A DNA stretch of 40,170 bases. Origin: Bradyrhizobium tropiciagri. Its GTDB lineage: Bacteria; Pseudomonadota; Alphaproteobacteria; Rhizobiales; Xanthobacteraceae. Below, piece after piece: positions 1 to 8,092 of this stretch; position 1 is the stretch's first letter, and each line of letters opens with the position of its first letter. The stretch spans positions 1 through 40,170 of the forward strand of contig NZ_LFLZ01000076.1 in NCBI RefSeq assembly GCF_001189845.1, in the 5' to 3' direction. Under the pieces are notes generated by a model. That model saw only the letters and a program-made list of their open reading frames with translations, did no database searches and was not told the origin of the DNA. A program made the position numbers and the translations under genes.

Positions 1-82
1 GTGAGGGGTGACGGTCTATCGAGATAGCAAGAGCCCTCACCCGGATTGCTTCGCAATCCGACCTCTCCCCAGCGGGGAGAGG
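1..82. repeat. Intergenic palindromic repeat, CCCTCACC...CTCTCCCC type
   Basis: GTGAGGG at 1-7 is complemented by CCCTCAC at 35-41. Two perfect hairpins follow: CGGATTGC/GCAATCCG (42-49 with 53-60) and CCTCTCCCC/GGGGAGAGG (62-70 with 73-81). This resembles a dispersed repeat family common in Bradyrhizobium and relatives. The element may continue left of the window. I see nothing recognisable in 83-223. Confidence 0.7.
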
Positions 83-223
83 TGAACCAAGACCGGGCCA
101 AGCCGATTCGACCGAAACTCATCCCGCTCTAGGTGCACGCCGCCAAAATATCGAAAACAACCCCATGCAAGGTAGCTGGCGGGTGGCGGCGCTCGCCAAG
201 TCAGCTCGACCGGCTGACGAAAA

Positions 224-1426
224 CTAAGCCCCAAAACTCTTCGGCGAACCTGCAACCGGCGTGCTGCCGCCGGACGCCACCTTCATGACCGCAAGGCCGC
301 GCTCGTTGGTGCCGTCGGAGCGAAAGCGGAACAGGCCGTCGATGCCGGCAAAGCCGGACGGATTGGTCAGAGTCTCCGGTGCGAAGCGCTGCGCCCCTTG
401 GGTGCGCGCCAGCGCCGCCATCAATGCCACGGCATCATAGGCGAGCGTTGCGGTGCGCACCGGCTCGCCGCCGAACTTGGTGCGATAGCGGCCGGCGAAG
501 CTGCGGAAGCCGGACGGATCGGGCGCGGCGTAGAGGCCGCCCTGCAAGACGGGGCTCGCGAACACCCGCGGATTGTCCCACAGCCCGGTACCGAGCAGCT
601 GGATGTTGCGCAGATTGGCGCCCGCCGCAGTCAAGGCATCGGCGGTCGCGACCACCGAATCGCCGTCGTCGGCGATCAGCAGCGCATCGGCCTGGCCGAG
701 CGCCTGGGCCACGGTCCGCGCCGGCGTTGCGCGATCGGCGCCATATTTCTCGAAGGCGACGACACGGCCGTTCTTGCGGCCGACCGCCTGCTTGAACGCG
801 GCCTCGACCACGTTGCCATAGGCATTGTCGGGCACCATCGCGGCGAACGAGCGCTTTCCGATCCCGGAAGAATAATCGACGATCCGGTTGATGTCGGACT
901 CCGGCAGGAAGCTCAGCAGATAGACACCGCGCCCGGCGACGCTCGAATCGGTGGAGAATGCGATCACCGAGGTTCCGCGCGGCCGCGTCAGTTGCGCGAC
1001 TGATGGCACCGAGCCGGCGAACAGCGGTCCGAGGATGATCTCGGCGCCTTCCGACAGTGCCTGCTGGGCACCCTGCGACGCGCCCTGCGGGCTGCCGCCA
1101 TCGTCCTTGATCAGGAGCTGGATGTTCGGGTTCTGGAATTCCGCGAGCGCCATTTCGGCGGCGTTGCGCATCGACTGCGCTGCGAGCCCGGCATTGCCGG
1201 ACGCCGACAGCGGCAGGATCAGTCCGATTTTCACCTGCCCGGTGCCGACCGCCTGCGGCGGCTGCTGCGGGCCGGCGGGGCCACCTTCCGGATTGCTGGA
1301 GAATTGGCTCAAGCTCTGCTGGATGCCGGAACAGGCCGCGAGCAACGGCGCGCCCACGAGTAGGCCGAGCGCCGTCCGCCGGGTCGCGCCCGACGGCGGG
1401 GAGTTGCGGTGATGCGGGCCTTCCAT
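224..1426 (-). CDS. LpoA-like penicillin-binding protein activator (periplasmic substrate-binding fold lipoprotein)
   Basis: A 400-residue protein with an exported N-terminus: twin arginines at 16-17, a hydrophobic stretch, and a lipobox ending LLAAC with the acceptor at Cys32, so probably a Tat-type or Sec lipoprotein. The rest reads as a type I periplasmic binding fold of the branched-chain amino-acid receptor family (VKIGLILPLSASG near the start, later FSTDSSVAG and ATLAYDAVALMAAL). There is no transporter gene beside it. The gene diverges from rsmI and lies near yraN, the same association as E. coli lpoA/yraM, so I favour a role in activating a peptidoglycan synthase over solute uptake; that is inference from context. 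A GAAGAGAG-like ribosome binding site precedes the ATG. An orphan ABC-type receptor is the alternative. Confidence 0.85.
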   Translation of the reverse strand: MEGPHHRNSPPSGATRRTALGLLVGAPLLAACSGIQQSLSQFSSNPEGGPAGPQQPPQAVGTGQVKIGLILPLSASGNAGLAAQSMRNAAEMALAEFQNPNIQLLIKDDGGSPQGASQGAQQALSEGAEIILGPLFAGSVPSVAQLTRPRGTSVIAFSTDSSVAGRGVYLLSFLPESDINRIVDYSSGIGKRSFAAMVPDNAYGNVVEAAFKQAVGRKNGRVVAFEKYGADRATPARTVAQALGQADALLIADDGDSVVATADALTAAGANLRNIQLLGTGLWDNPRVFASPVLQGGLYAAPDPSGFRSFAGRYRTKFGGEPVRTATLAYDAVALMAALARTQGAQRFAPETLTNPSGFAGIDGLFRFRSDGTNERGLAVMKVASGGSTPVAGSPKSFGA

Positions 1427-1440
1427 CGTCTCTCTTCTCT

Positions 1441-1460
1441 TGGCCGACCAGGATCGGCCA
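1441..1460. promoter_or_regulatory. Inverted repeat in the lpoA-like/rsmI divergent region
   Basis: TGGCCGA (1441-1447) and TCGGCCA (1454-1460) form a perfect 7-bp inverted repeat with a 6-nt loop, 14 bp upstream of the minus-strand LpoA-like start. It could be an operator or a 5' UTR hairpin. The rest of 1427-1646 holds no recognisable gene. Confidence 0.35.
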
Positions 1461-1646
1461 GGACTCCATCGACCTCAGATGAGGCGGGTGGATTTGGGCA
1501 TATTGTCGGCGAATAGTTAACCAAAACAAAAGGATTATGGCCCCGCGGCGCCCTTGCCGCGGCGTCCATTTCTCTCGACAGGCAGCCGTCCCGCCCGCCG
1601 CGTTGCGGATGTGGCGCTAGCCCTCCCGTCCATCTAGATTGCCATT

Positions 1647-2600
1647 ATGCGCGCAAAAGCCAGTTCCCTCCACCATTCGGATGCCACGACAGCTGCTGCG
1701 GCCAGAAGCTTCTCGATCGGCGGCCAGCAGCTGGCCGCGCCAAAGGCCAGGCCCGGGCTCCATCTGGTCGCGACCCCGATCGGCAACCTCGCCGACATCA
1801 CCCTGCGCGCGCTGGAGACATTGGCCGGCGTCGACGTCATCGCCTGCGAGGACACCAGGATCACGCGCCGGCTGACCGAGCGTTACGCGATCACCGCCGA
1901 GCTCGCGCTCTACCACGAGCATAATGCGGCGCAGGCCCGGCCCAAGATCCTCGAACGGCTGGCGCAGGGTGCCGCGATCGCACTGGTGTCGGACGCCGGC
2001 ACGCCGCTGATCTCGGACCCCGGCTTCAAGCTGGTACGCGAGGTCTGCGCCGCCGGGCATGCCGTCATCGCAGTGCCCGGGCCGTCGTCAGTGCTGACGG
2101 CGCTGTCGGTGGCGGCGCTGCCGACCGACCGGTTTTTCTTCGAGGGATTTCTGCCGGCCAAGGAGCACGCACGCCGCGCGCGGCTCAATGAGCTCGCCCG
2201 GATCGATGCGACGCTCGTGATGTTCGAATCCGGCAATCGCGTGCAGGACACGCTGCGCGATCTCGCCGCGATCATGGGCGATCGCCATGCTGCGATCTGC
2301 CGCGAGCTGACCAAGCTGCACGAGGAGGTCAAGCGCGCGCCGGTCGCCGAGCTTGCGGCAGGCGCGGATGCGCTGGAGACGCGCGGCGAGTTCGTGCTCG
2401 TGATCGGACCGCCGGCCGATGACGCCGGGGTGATGGACTCCGATGCGCTCGATGATCTGCTGCGCGCGCAGCTCGCGCGCGGCAGCGTCAAGGATGCGGT
2501 GGCGCATGCGGTCGAGCTGTCGGGCCGGCCGCGCCGCGAGGTCTACGCCCGCGCGCTCGAACTCGCCAAAACCATCGGGGACGGCGATGGCCAAGACTGA
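1647..2600 (+). CDS. rsmI: 16S rRNA (cytidine1402-2'-O)-methyltransferase RsmI
   Basis: A 317-residue tetrapyrrole-methylase-fold enzyme that uses S-adenosylmethionine to 2'-O-methylate C1402 in the decoding centre of 16S rRNA. The family signatures are clear: LHLVATPIGNLADITLRAL near residue 40, CEDTR, VSDAGTPLISDPG, and PGPSS followed by FFFEGFLP. About 35 poorly conserved residues precede the core, so the true start may lie further in. There is no good Shine-Dalgarno before the ATG; a TAGATT hexamer at 1635-1640 would allow a nearly leaderless transcript, which is speculative. The gene overlaps yraN by 14 bp, so the two are translationally coupled. Confidence 0.95.
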   Translation: MRAKASSLHHSDATTAAAARSFSIGGQQLAAPKARPGLHLVATPIGNLADITLRALETLAGVDVIACEDTRITRRLTERYAITAELALYHEHNAAQARPKILERLAQGAAIALVSDAGTPLISDPGFKLVREVCAAGHAVIAVPGPSSVLTALSVAALPTDRFFFEGFLPAKEHARRARLNELARIDATLVMFESGNRVQDTLRDLAAIMGDRHAAICRELTKLHEEVKRAPVAELAAGADALETRGEFVLVIGPPADDAGVMDSDALDDLLRAQLARGSVKDAVAHAVELSGRPRREVYARALELAKTIGDGDGQD

Positions 2601-2985
2601 CAGCGCGAAGACTGACAGCGCCTCGCCCGAACGTGTTGCCGCATTCCGCACCGGCCTGTCGGCCGAAAGCCGCGCCGCGGCCCTCCTGATCGCCAAGGGC
2701 TATCGCATCCTGGCGAAACGCTTCCGCACCCCCTATGGCGAGATCGACCTGGTGGCGCGGCGGCGCAACCTCGTCGCCTTCGTCGAGGTCAAGGCCCGGG
2801 CCAGCCTCGACGACGCCGCTTACGCGGTGACCCCGCGCCAGCAGCAGCGTATCGTCAATGCCGCCCAGGCTTGGCTGATGGCGCATCCCGAACATGCCGA
2901 ATTTGACCTCAGATTCGACGCCGTGCTGATTGCGCCGAGGAGCCTGCCGCGCCATTTGTTAGCGGCATTCGACGCAAGCCCATAA
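2587..2985 (+). CDS. yraN: YraN family protein (UPF0102, nuclease-like fold)
   Basis: A 132-residue protein from the ATG inside the 3' end of rsmI; longer upstream starts would run deeper into rsmI and are disfavoured. It carries the UPF0102 signatures: AA..L..KGY.IL.KRFRTPYGEIDLVARR, then LVAFVEVKAR, then VTPRQQQRIV. The E-I-D...V-E-V-K pattern resembles the PD-(D/E)xK nuclease core, and the family has been linked to Holliday-junction-like DNA processing, but the substrate is not settled. Placement after rsmI and before gshB matches other alphaproteobacteria. Confidence 0.92.
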   Translation: MAKTDSAKTDSASPERVAAFRTGLSAESRAAALLIAKGYRILAKRFRTPYGEIDLVARRRNLVAFVEVKARASLDDAAYAVTPRQQQRIVNAAQAWLMAHPEHAEFDLRFDAVLIAPRSLPRHLLAAFDASP

Positions 2986-3015
2986 AGTTACCCTCAGACC
3001 TCTCGGGATACGCCT

Positions 3016-3963
3016 ATGAAATTGAAGATCGCCGTCCAGATGGATCCCATCGCGCGCATCAACATCCGCGGCGATTCGACCTTTGCGCTGCTGCTCGAAG
3101 CCCAGAAGCGCGGCCACGGCATTTCCTATTACACGCCCGACAAACTGTCGCTGCGCGGCGAGGAGCTGGTGGCGCCGGTGCAGCCGCTCACCGTGCGCGA
3201 CGAGGTCGGCGATCACTTCACGCTGGGCGAGCCGAAGCGCGAGGCGCTCAACGGCTTCGACGTCGTGCTGCTGCGGCAGGACCCGCCGTTCGATCTCGCC
3301 TACATCACCTCGACGCACTTTTTGGAGCGCATCCATCCGAACACGCTTGTCGTCAACGACCCGGCCAGCGTGCGCAACGCGCCGGAAAAGCTGTTCGTGA
3401 TGAATTTCCCGCAGCTGATGCCGCCGACCCTGATCTCGCGCGACCTCGACGAGATCAACGCGTTCCGCGACCAGCACGGCGCCGTCGTCATGAAACCGTT
3501 GCACGGCCATGGCGGCGCCGCGGTATTCCGCGTGATGCCGCAGGACATGAACTTCGGCTCGCTGTTCGACATGTTCTCGGTCACCTTCAAGGAGCCCTGG
3601 GTGATCCAGCGCTTCCTCCCCGAGGTGAAGCATGGCGACAAGCGCATCATCCTGGTCGACGGCGAGTTCGCCGGCGCCGTCAACCGCGTGCCGGCAGCGG
3701 ACGATCTGCGCTCCAACATGGTGCGCGGCGGCGCGGCCAAGGCGACCGAGCTGTCGGATCGCGAGCGCGAAATCTGCGCCACCGTCGGGCCCGCGCTGCG
3801 CGAACTTGGCCTGCTGTTCGTTGGCCTTGATGTGATCGACGGCAATCTGACCGAGATCAACGTCACATCGCCGACCGGCATCCGCGCCATTGCGCGGCTC
3901 AATGGCCCCGACGTCGCGGCCAAGATCTGGGATACCATCGAGAAGAAGCGCGCCGCGAGGTAA
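3016..3963 (+). CDS. gshB: Glutathione synthase
   Basis: A 315-residue ATP-grasp ligase that joins gamma-glutamylcysteine and glycine to make glutathione in the cytosol. Seen in the sequence: the N-terminal KIAVQMDPI with RGDSTFALLLEAQKRGH, LLRQDPPFD, NDPASVRNAPEKLF, the ATP-grasp segment VMKPLHGHGGAAVFR, and the C-terminal FVGLDVIDG followed by LTEINVTSPTG, which holds the metal and glycine-binding residues. Length is normal for the bacterial family. It starts 30 bp after yraN and is probably the last gene of rsmI-yraN-gshB. The 185 bp before the next gene contain no recognisable feature apart from that gene's ribosome binding site. Confidence 0.96.
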   Translation: MKLKIAVQMDPIARINIRGDSTFALLLEAQKRGHGISYYTPDKLSLRGEELVAPVQPLTVRDEVGDHFTLGEPKREALNGFDVVLLRQDPPFDLAYITSTHFLERIHPNTLVVNDPASVRNAPEKLFVMNFPQLMPPTLISRDLDEINAFRDQHGAVVMKPLHGHGGAAVFRVMPQDMNFGSLFDMFSVTFKEPWVIQRFLPEVKHGDKRIILVDGEFAGAVNRVPAADDLRSNMVRGGAAKATELSDREREICATVGPALRELGLLFVGLDVIDGNLTEINVTSPTGIRAIARLNGPDVAAKIWDTIEKKRAAR

Positions 3964-4148
3964 TCCTCCCTTGTGCGTCGCACAGGCCGGCTGAAATTCA
4001 GCCAGCGCCTGGCCGTGCCTGCGTTCGCCTTATTCTTCTTGCCAGCTTGCGCGGGCGAGGGCAGCATCCTCTTGCCTGCGTCAGGTCAAGCGGGTCAACG
4101 CGCGGGCAACAACGCGACAAACTCATAAAAATTGTGGAGGAAGACGTT

Positions 4149-5120
4149 ATGACGCTCAATGTCTCACGACGATCCTTGCTCGCGCTCGGTGCCGGTCTCG
4201 GCGCCAGTACACTTCTCGGCGGCACTGCACAGGCGCGCGCGCCGAAGCTCGGCACGCAAACTCCCTATTGGCACCGCTTCGTGCTCGGCGATGCCGAAGT
4301 CACCGTCGTCTCCGACGGTCCGCTTCCGCTCGGCGATCCCTCCGGCACCTTCACCGGCGTGCCGAAGGAAGAAGTGAAGAAGATGCTCTCCGACAACTTC
4401 CTCTCGCCCGACAATGTCGTGCTCGAGCAGAATTCGCCGATCGTCAACACCGGCGACAAATTGATCCTATTCGATACCGGCATGGGCACCTCGAAGGCGT
4501 TCGGTCCGACCACCGGCCGGCAGCAGAAGAGCATGCAGGAAGCCGGCATCAAGCCGGAGGACATCGACGCCGTCGTGCTGTCGCACGCACACATCGATCA
4601 TATCGGCGGCATTGTCGGCGCCGACGACAAGCCGCTGTTCCCGAATGCGCAATACTACATCGCGCAGAGCGATCTCGATTTCTGGACCGACGAAGGCAAG
4701 ATGGGCAGTCCGTTGAAGGACTTTGTCGTGCACGCCCGCAAGAACCTGCTGCCGGTGCGCGACCGCATCGTGTTCTTCAAGGACGGCCAGGAATTCCTGC
4801 CCGGCGTGCAGGCGATCGCGGCGCCCGGCCACACCGTGGGCCACACCATCTTCATGGTGAGTTCGGGCGGCAAGTCGTTCGCCTTCCTCGGCGACCTCTC
4901 GCATCACGCGGTGCTGCTGCTGGAGCGGCCGCGGATGGAGTTCTCCTACGACACCGATCCGAAGCAGGCGGCGGCCTCGCGGGTCAAGCTCCTGGAGATG
5001 CTCGCCGCGAACAAGACGCCGGTCATGTCCTATCACTTCGCCTGGCCGGGCTACGGCCACGTCGCCAAGGCCGGCGAGGGCTTCCACTACTATCCCGAGC
5101 CGATGCAGATGACGCTCTGA
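4149..5120 (+). CDS. Tat-exported MBL-fold metallohydrolase
   Basis: A 323-residue protein. The ATG at 4149 is chosen because GGAGG (4136-4140) sits 8 bp upstream and because it puts a twin-arginine signal (SRRSLLALG, residues 6-14, then a cleavable ARA region) at the N-terminus; a longer frame from 4047 has no such logic. The metallo-beta-lactamase metal motif HAHIDH is at 146-151, followed by APGHTVGH and GDLSHH, which supply the further metal ligands. Tat export suggests that it folds and loads metal before reaching the periplasm. The family includes lactonases, quorum-quenching enzymes and many unassigned hydrolases. I cannot name the substrate. Confidence 0.9.
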   Translation: MTLNVSRRSLLALGAGLGASTLLGGTAQARAPKLGTQTPYWHRFVLGDAEVTVVSDGPLPLGDPSGTFTGVPKEEVKKMLSDNFLSPDNVVLEQNSPIVNTGDKLILFDTGMGTSKAFGPTTGRQQKSMQEAGIKPEDIDAVVLSHAHIDHIGGIVGADDKPLFPNAQYYIAQSDLDFWTDEGKMGSPLKDFVVHARKNLLPVRDRIVFFKDGQEFLPGVQAIAAPGHTVGHTIFMVSSGGKSFAFLGDLSHHAVLLLERPRMEFSYDTDPKQAAASRVKLLEMLAANKTPVMSYHFAWPGYGHVAKAGEGFHYYPEPMQMTL

Positions 5121-5131
5121 CGGCCGGCCAT

Positions 5132-5157
5132 CCGGGGACGGCGCGCGTCGCCCCCGG
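5132..5157. terminator. GC-rich hairpin after the MBL gene
   Basis: CCGGGG (5132-5137) pairs with CCCCGG (5152-5157), and ACG pairs with CGT inside, giving a strong stem 12 bp after the stop codon. There is only a short T run after it, so a Rho-independent role is uncertain. Positions 5133-5157 recur, with one mismatch, at 5713-5737. Confidence 0.45.
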
Positions 5158-5712
5158 TTTCATAGGGTTGGTGCGGAAGGTTTTTCCCACAACCGTCCGT
5201 TACAATTCTTGTGGACGTTTTCGCCGAACCTGAAGCATTTCAAGGCGTTCGCTGCGCCGCTACAGTTTGTAGTGCGACTGCAAATCAGCGTACGGTGTTC
5301 TTCCTTGCAGGGCCTCCGGAAACGGAAGGGGGCCACCCGGTGGCGACCGAGTGACCCCAAACGGCCCCGTTAAGGGACCTTCCTACAGAAGCCTGCTGGA
5401 GTTCTACCTTGCCTCAACGGCTAGGTAGGCTCCTGCAGTGCGCACGCACGTACTCCACCTTCCCAAAGCGAATGCGAACGTAGTCGCAGACAGCCACAGG
5501 CTGGTGTATCGGACACGACGATGGACGAACCATAGTTGCGATCCCGAGGGATTTGGGTCCCTTGGTCCCCGGCCGCACTGTTGCGCCTCCGTTCGCGCAT
5601 ACGTGCTCCGTGGGGATCACTTAGATTCGCCGTTGCCGACATGTTCCTTTTACCATCGCTCGCCACTGTGCCGTTGGCCGTCGCGCGGTTATCCACGATA
5701 ACGCACCAGTAT
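5158..5712. other. Unexplained 555-bp intergenic island of lower GC
   Basis: No convincing gene in six frames and no recognised RNA family. By hand count G+C is about 58-59%, lower than the neighbouring coding DNA (mid-60s). It is bounded by two 25-bp direct repeats that differ at one position (5133-5157 and 5713-5737). Inside are short inverted repeats, for example CGTCC/GGACG (5195-5199 with 5213-5217). Candidates are a decayed insertion, an unrecognised non-coding RNA, or a degraded gene. The minus-strand frame across 5421-5620 is the longest open stretch that looks even slightly protein-like. Confidence 0.5.
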
Positions 5713-5806
5713 CGGGGACTGCGCGCGTCGCCCCCGGATGTTCTCTTAATGTTCTTGCGCTGATCGGCCCGCTCCGCTACCTTGGGTGGCGGAAGATAGG
5801 GGCAGC

Positions 5807-7345
5807 ATGGTCCAGCGGGTTTCCACCGTCGCGTTCGAGGGGATTGAGGCCCGTGCGGTCGACGTGCAGGTGCAGGTCGCGCCGGGACTGCCGGCATTCG
5901 CGATCGTCGGCCTGCCCGACAAGGCGGTGTCGGAGGCGCGCGAGCGGGTGCGATCGGCGCTGATCGCCTCCGGCCTCGCGCTGCCCGCCCGCCGCATCAC
6001 CGTCAACCTCGCGCCGGCCGACCTGCCCAAGGAGGGCAGCCATTACGACCTGCCGATTGCGCTCGGCCTGATGGCGGCGATCGGGGCGATCCCGCCGGAT
6101 GCGCTGAGCGGCTTCACCGTGCTCGGCGAACTCGGGCTCGACGGCTCGATTGCGCCGGTGGCCGGTGTGCTGCCGGCCGCGATCGGCGCCAATTCGCGCG
6201 ACGAGGGATTGATATGCCCGGCCGCCTGCGGCTCGGAAGCGGCCTGGGCGAGCCCGGACATCCAGATCATCGCAGCGCACTCGCTGATCCAGATCGCCAA
6301 TCACTTCAAGGGCACGCAGCTGCTGTCGCGGCCGCAGCCGAGGGTGCACGAGCGCGAGGAAACGCTGCTCGACCTGCGCGACATCAAGGGCCAGGAGAGC
6401 GCCAAACGCGCGCTGGAGATCGCGGCCGCCGGCGGGCATCATCTGCTCATGATGGGCTCGCCCGGCGCCGGCAAGTCGATGCTGGCGGCGCGGCTGCCCT
6501 CGATCCTGCCGCCGCTGTCGCCGTCGGAGCTGCTCGAAGTCTCGATGATCGCCTCCGTCGCCGGCGAGATCCGCGACGGCGCGTTGACGGCGCGGCGCCC
6601 GTTCCGCAGCCCGCATCATTCCGCCAGCATGGCCGCGCTGACCGGCGGCGGCATGCGCGCCAAGCCGGGCGAGATCTCGCTCGCGCATCAGGGCGTGCTG
6701 TTCCTCGACGAACTGCCGGAGTTCGATCCGCGCGTGCTGGATTCGCTGCGCCAGCCGCTGGAGAACGGCGAGGTTTCGGTGAGCCGCGCCAACCATCGCG
6801 TCACCTATCCGGCGCGCTTCATGCTGGTCGCGGCGATGAACCCGTGCCGCTGCGGCCACGCCTATGAGCCCGGCTATTCCTGCAAGCGCGGCCGGCTCGA
6901 CCGCTGCACCGCCGACTACCAGATGCGGATCTCCGGCCCGCTGATGGATCGCATCGATCTCAGGATCGAGGTGCCCGCCGTGACCGCGGCGGACCTGATC
7001 CTGCCGCCGCCGGCGGAAGGCTCGGCCGAGGTCGCCGCGCGCGTCGCGGCCGCCCGCGACATCCAGCTCGCGCGTTATGCTGCGGCCGGCATGCCGCATG
7101 TCCGCACCAATGCGGAAGCGCCGAGCTCGCTGCTCGAGACCATCGCGCAGCCCGATGCGCATGGACAGAAGCTGCTGCGCGAGGCGGCCGACACCATGCA
7201 CCTCACCGCGCGCGGCTATCACCGCGTGCTGCGGGTGGCGCGCACGCTCGCCGATCTCGACGGCACGGAGACGATCGGCCGGCTGCATCTCGCCGAAGCG
7301 CTGTCCTATCGTGCATTGGCCGACGATCTGCGCCGCGCCGCCTGA
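5807..7345 (+). CDS. comM: YifB/ComM-family Mg-chelatase-like AAA+ ATPase
   Basis: A 512-residue protein related to ComM, a hexameric helicase that promotes branch migration during natural transformation and recombination. Domain order: a Lon-protease-like ChlI N-terminus (residues 1-120, with GLPDKAVSEARERVRSAL), an Mg_chelatase AAA+ core with Walker A GSPGAGKS at 217-224 and Walker B GVLFLDELPEF, the NPCRCGH cysteine motif, and a C-terminal Mg_chelatase lid ending LSYRAL. The ATG at 5807 gives the usual family start MVQRVSTVAFEG; a GTG at 5786 is in frame but adds an atypical extension. It stands alone after the island at 5158-5712. Confidence 0.94.
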   Translation: MVQRVSTVAFEGIEARAVDVQVQVAPGLPAFAIVGLPDKAVSEARERVRSALIASGLALPARRITVNLAPADLPKEGSHYDLPIALGLMAAIGAIPPDALSGFTVLGELGLDGSIAPVAGVLPAAIGANSRDEGLICPAACGSEAAWASPDIQIIAAHSLIQIANHFKGTQLLSRPQPRVHEREETLLDLRDIKGQESAKRALEIAAAGGHHLLMMGSPGAGKSMLAARLPSILPPLSPSELLEVSMIASVAGEIRDGALTARRPFRSPHHSASMAALTGGGMRAKPGEISLAHQGVLFLDELPEFDPRVLDSLRQPLENGEVSVSRANHRVTYPARFMLVAAMNPCRCGHAYEPGYSCKRGRLDRCTADYQMRISGPLMDRIDLRIEVPAVTAADLILPPPAEGSAEVAARVAAARDIQLARYAAAGMPHVRTNAEAPSSLLETIAQPDAHGQKLLREAADTMHLTARGYHRVLRVARTLADLDGTETIGRLHLAEALSYRALADDLRRAA

Positions 7346-7381
7346 CGCAACCCGAGCCTGTTTCAATTCGTGGCTGAATCG

Positions 7382-7395
7382 CACGTGTCAACGTG
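7382..7395. promoter_or_regulatory. Short inverted repeat upstream of the secreted unknown gene
   Basis: CACGT (7382-7386) and ACGTG (7391-7395) form a perfect 5-bp inverted repeat with a 4-nt spacer, about 80 bp before the start at 7475. It could be an operator or chance. Confidence 0.2.
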
Positions 7396-7474
7396 ACGGT
7401 AACCACTCTCATTTACGCTCCGCAAACCATAAGCACCGCGGTCCGCGGCACGCTTGGGTCGAGCGAGTTGTGTC

Positions 7475-7990
7475 ATGTTGCGTATGAAGATTCTGGCCTC
7501 GGTGGTTCCCCTTGCCGTCGCCGCAATATTTGCCCGCGCTGAATGGCTGCCGGGTCCCCGGCCCTGCATCGAGGTGGGCGGCGCCACGATGCAGATCGCG
7601 TCGGTCCCCTGGCAGGCGCAGTTTAACGTCAGCTTCACCGACGATCCCGGCCTTGCGACCGTCCGGGTCCGGATCGCCGACAGCGCCGATGCCGCGGACT
7701 TCACCGTGATCGACGACATCGACGATGCCGAGGCCGGCGCCTGCGAAAGCAACGCGGTGCCGCAGCTGATCGGGATTTCCAGCGAGCCGACCGCAACCGG
7801 TCCGGTCATCTATCTTACCCACGATGGTCCGTTCGATTACCGCGTCTACGTGCAGTCGAAGACGTTCTCGGTGCGCGATGCCGCGGCCCTGATCGTCAGC
7901 GCCCGCGGCCCTCGCCATCTCGACGCGGCCTCGCTCGCGCCTGACCCCAACTTTCCGCGCCGGATCATGGCAGAGTTAACCTCCCGCTAA
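7475..7990 (+). CDS. Secreted protein of unknown function
   Basis: A 171-residue protein with an N-terminal signal-peptide-like segment (MLRMKILASVVPLAVAAIFARA). The mature part is acidic and predicted to be soluble, with two cysteines (RPCIEV and GACESN) that could form a disulphide. I do not recognise a domain. The ATG at 7475 is preferred over a TTG at 7454; ATG at 7484 is also possible and gives a shorter signal. It lies between comM and a hybrid kinase with its own 129-bp upstream gap, and 102 bp separate it from the kinase start. A periplasmic accessory or sensor role for the kinase is possible from adjacency alone and is unproven. Confidence 0.75.
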   Translation: MLRMKILASVVPLAVAAIFARAEWLPGPRPCIEVGGATMQIASVPWQAQFNVSFTDDPGLATVRVRIADSADAADFTVIDDIDDAEAGACESNAVPQLIGISSEPTATGPVIYLTHDGPFDYRVYVQSKTFSVRDAAALIVSARGPRHLDAASLAPDPNFPRRIMAELTSR

Positions 7991-8092
7991 CCCTGTTCCG
8001 AGGGCAGCCCGAAACAGCCACTAACTTCAAGCACTTTGCAAGGTCGCCGACGCATCCTCATCCCAGATCGGGCACTCTCAGGACCACCATTG

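Noticed and set aside
5158..5712. RNase P RNA, tmRNA or SRP RNA in the island
   Set aside because: None of the invariant sequence blocks of these RNAs is visible on either strand.
6214..6867. Open frames overlapping comM, and similar long frames antisense to leuS, mnmE and mnmG
   Set aside because: They are out of frame or antisense to clear core genes, have skewed Arg/Ala-rich composition, and have no domain match; high GC keeps such frames open.
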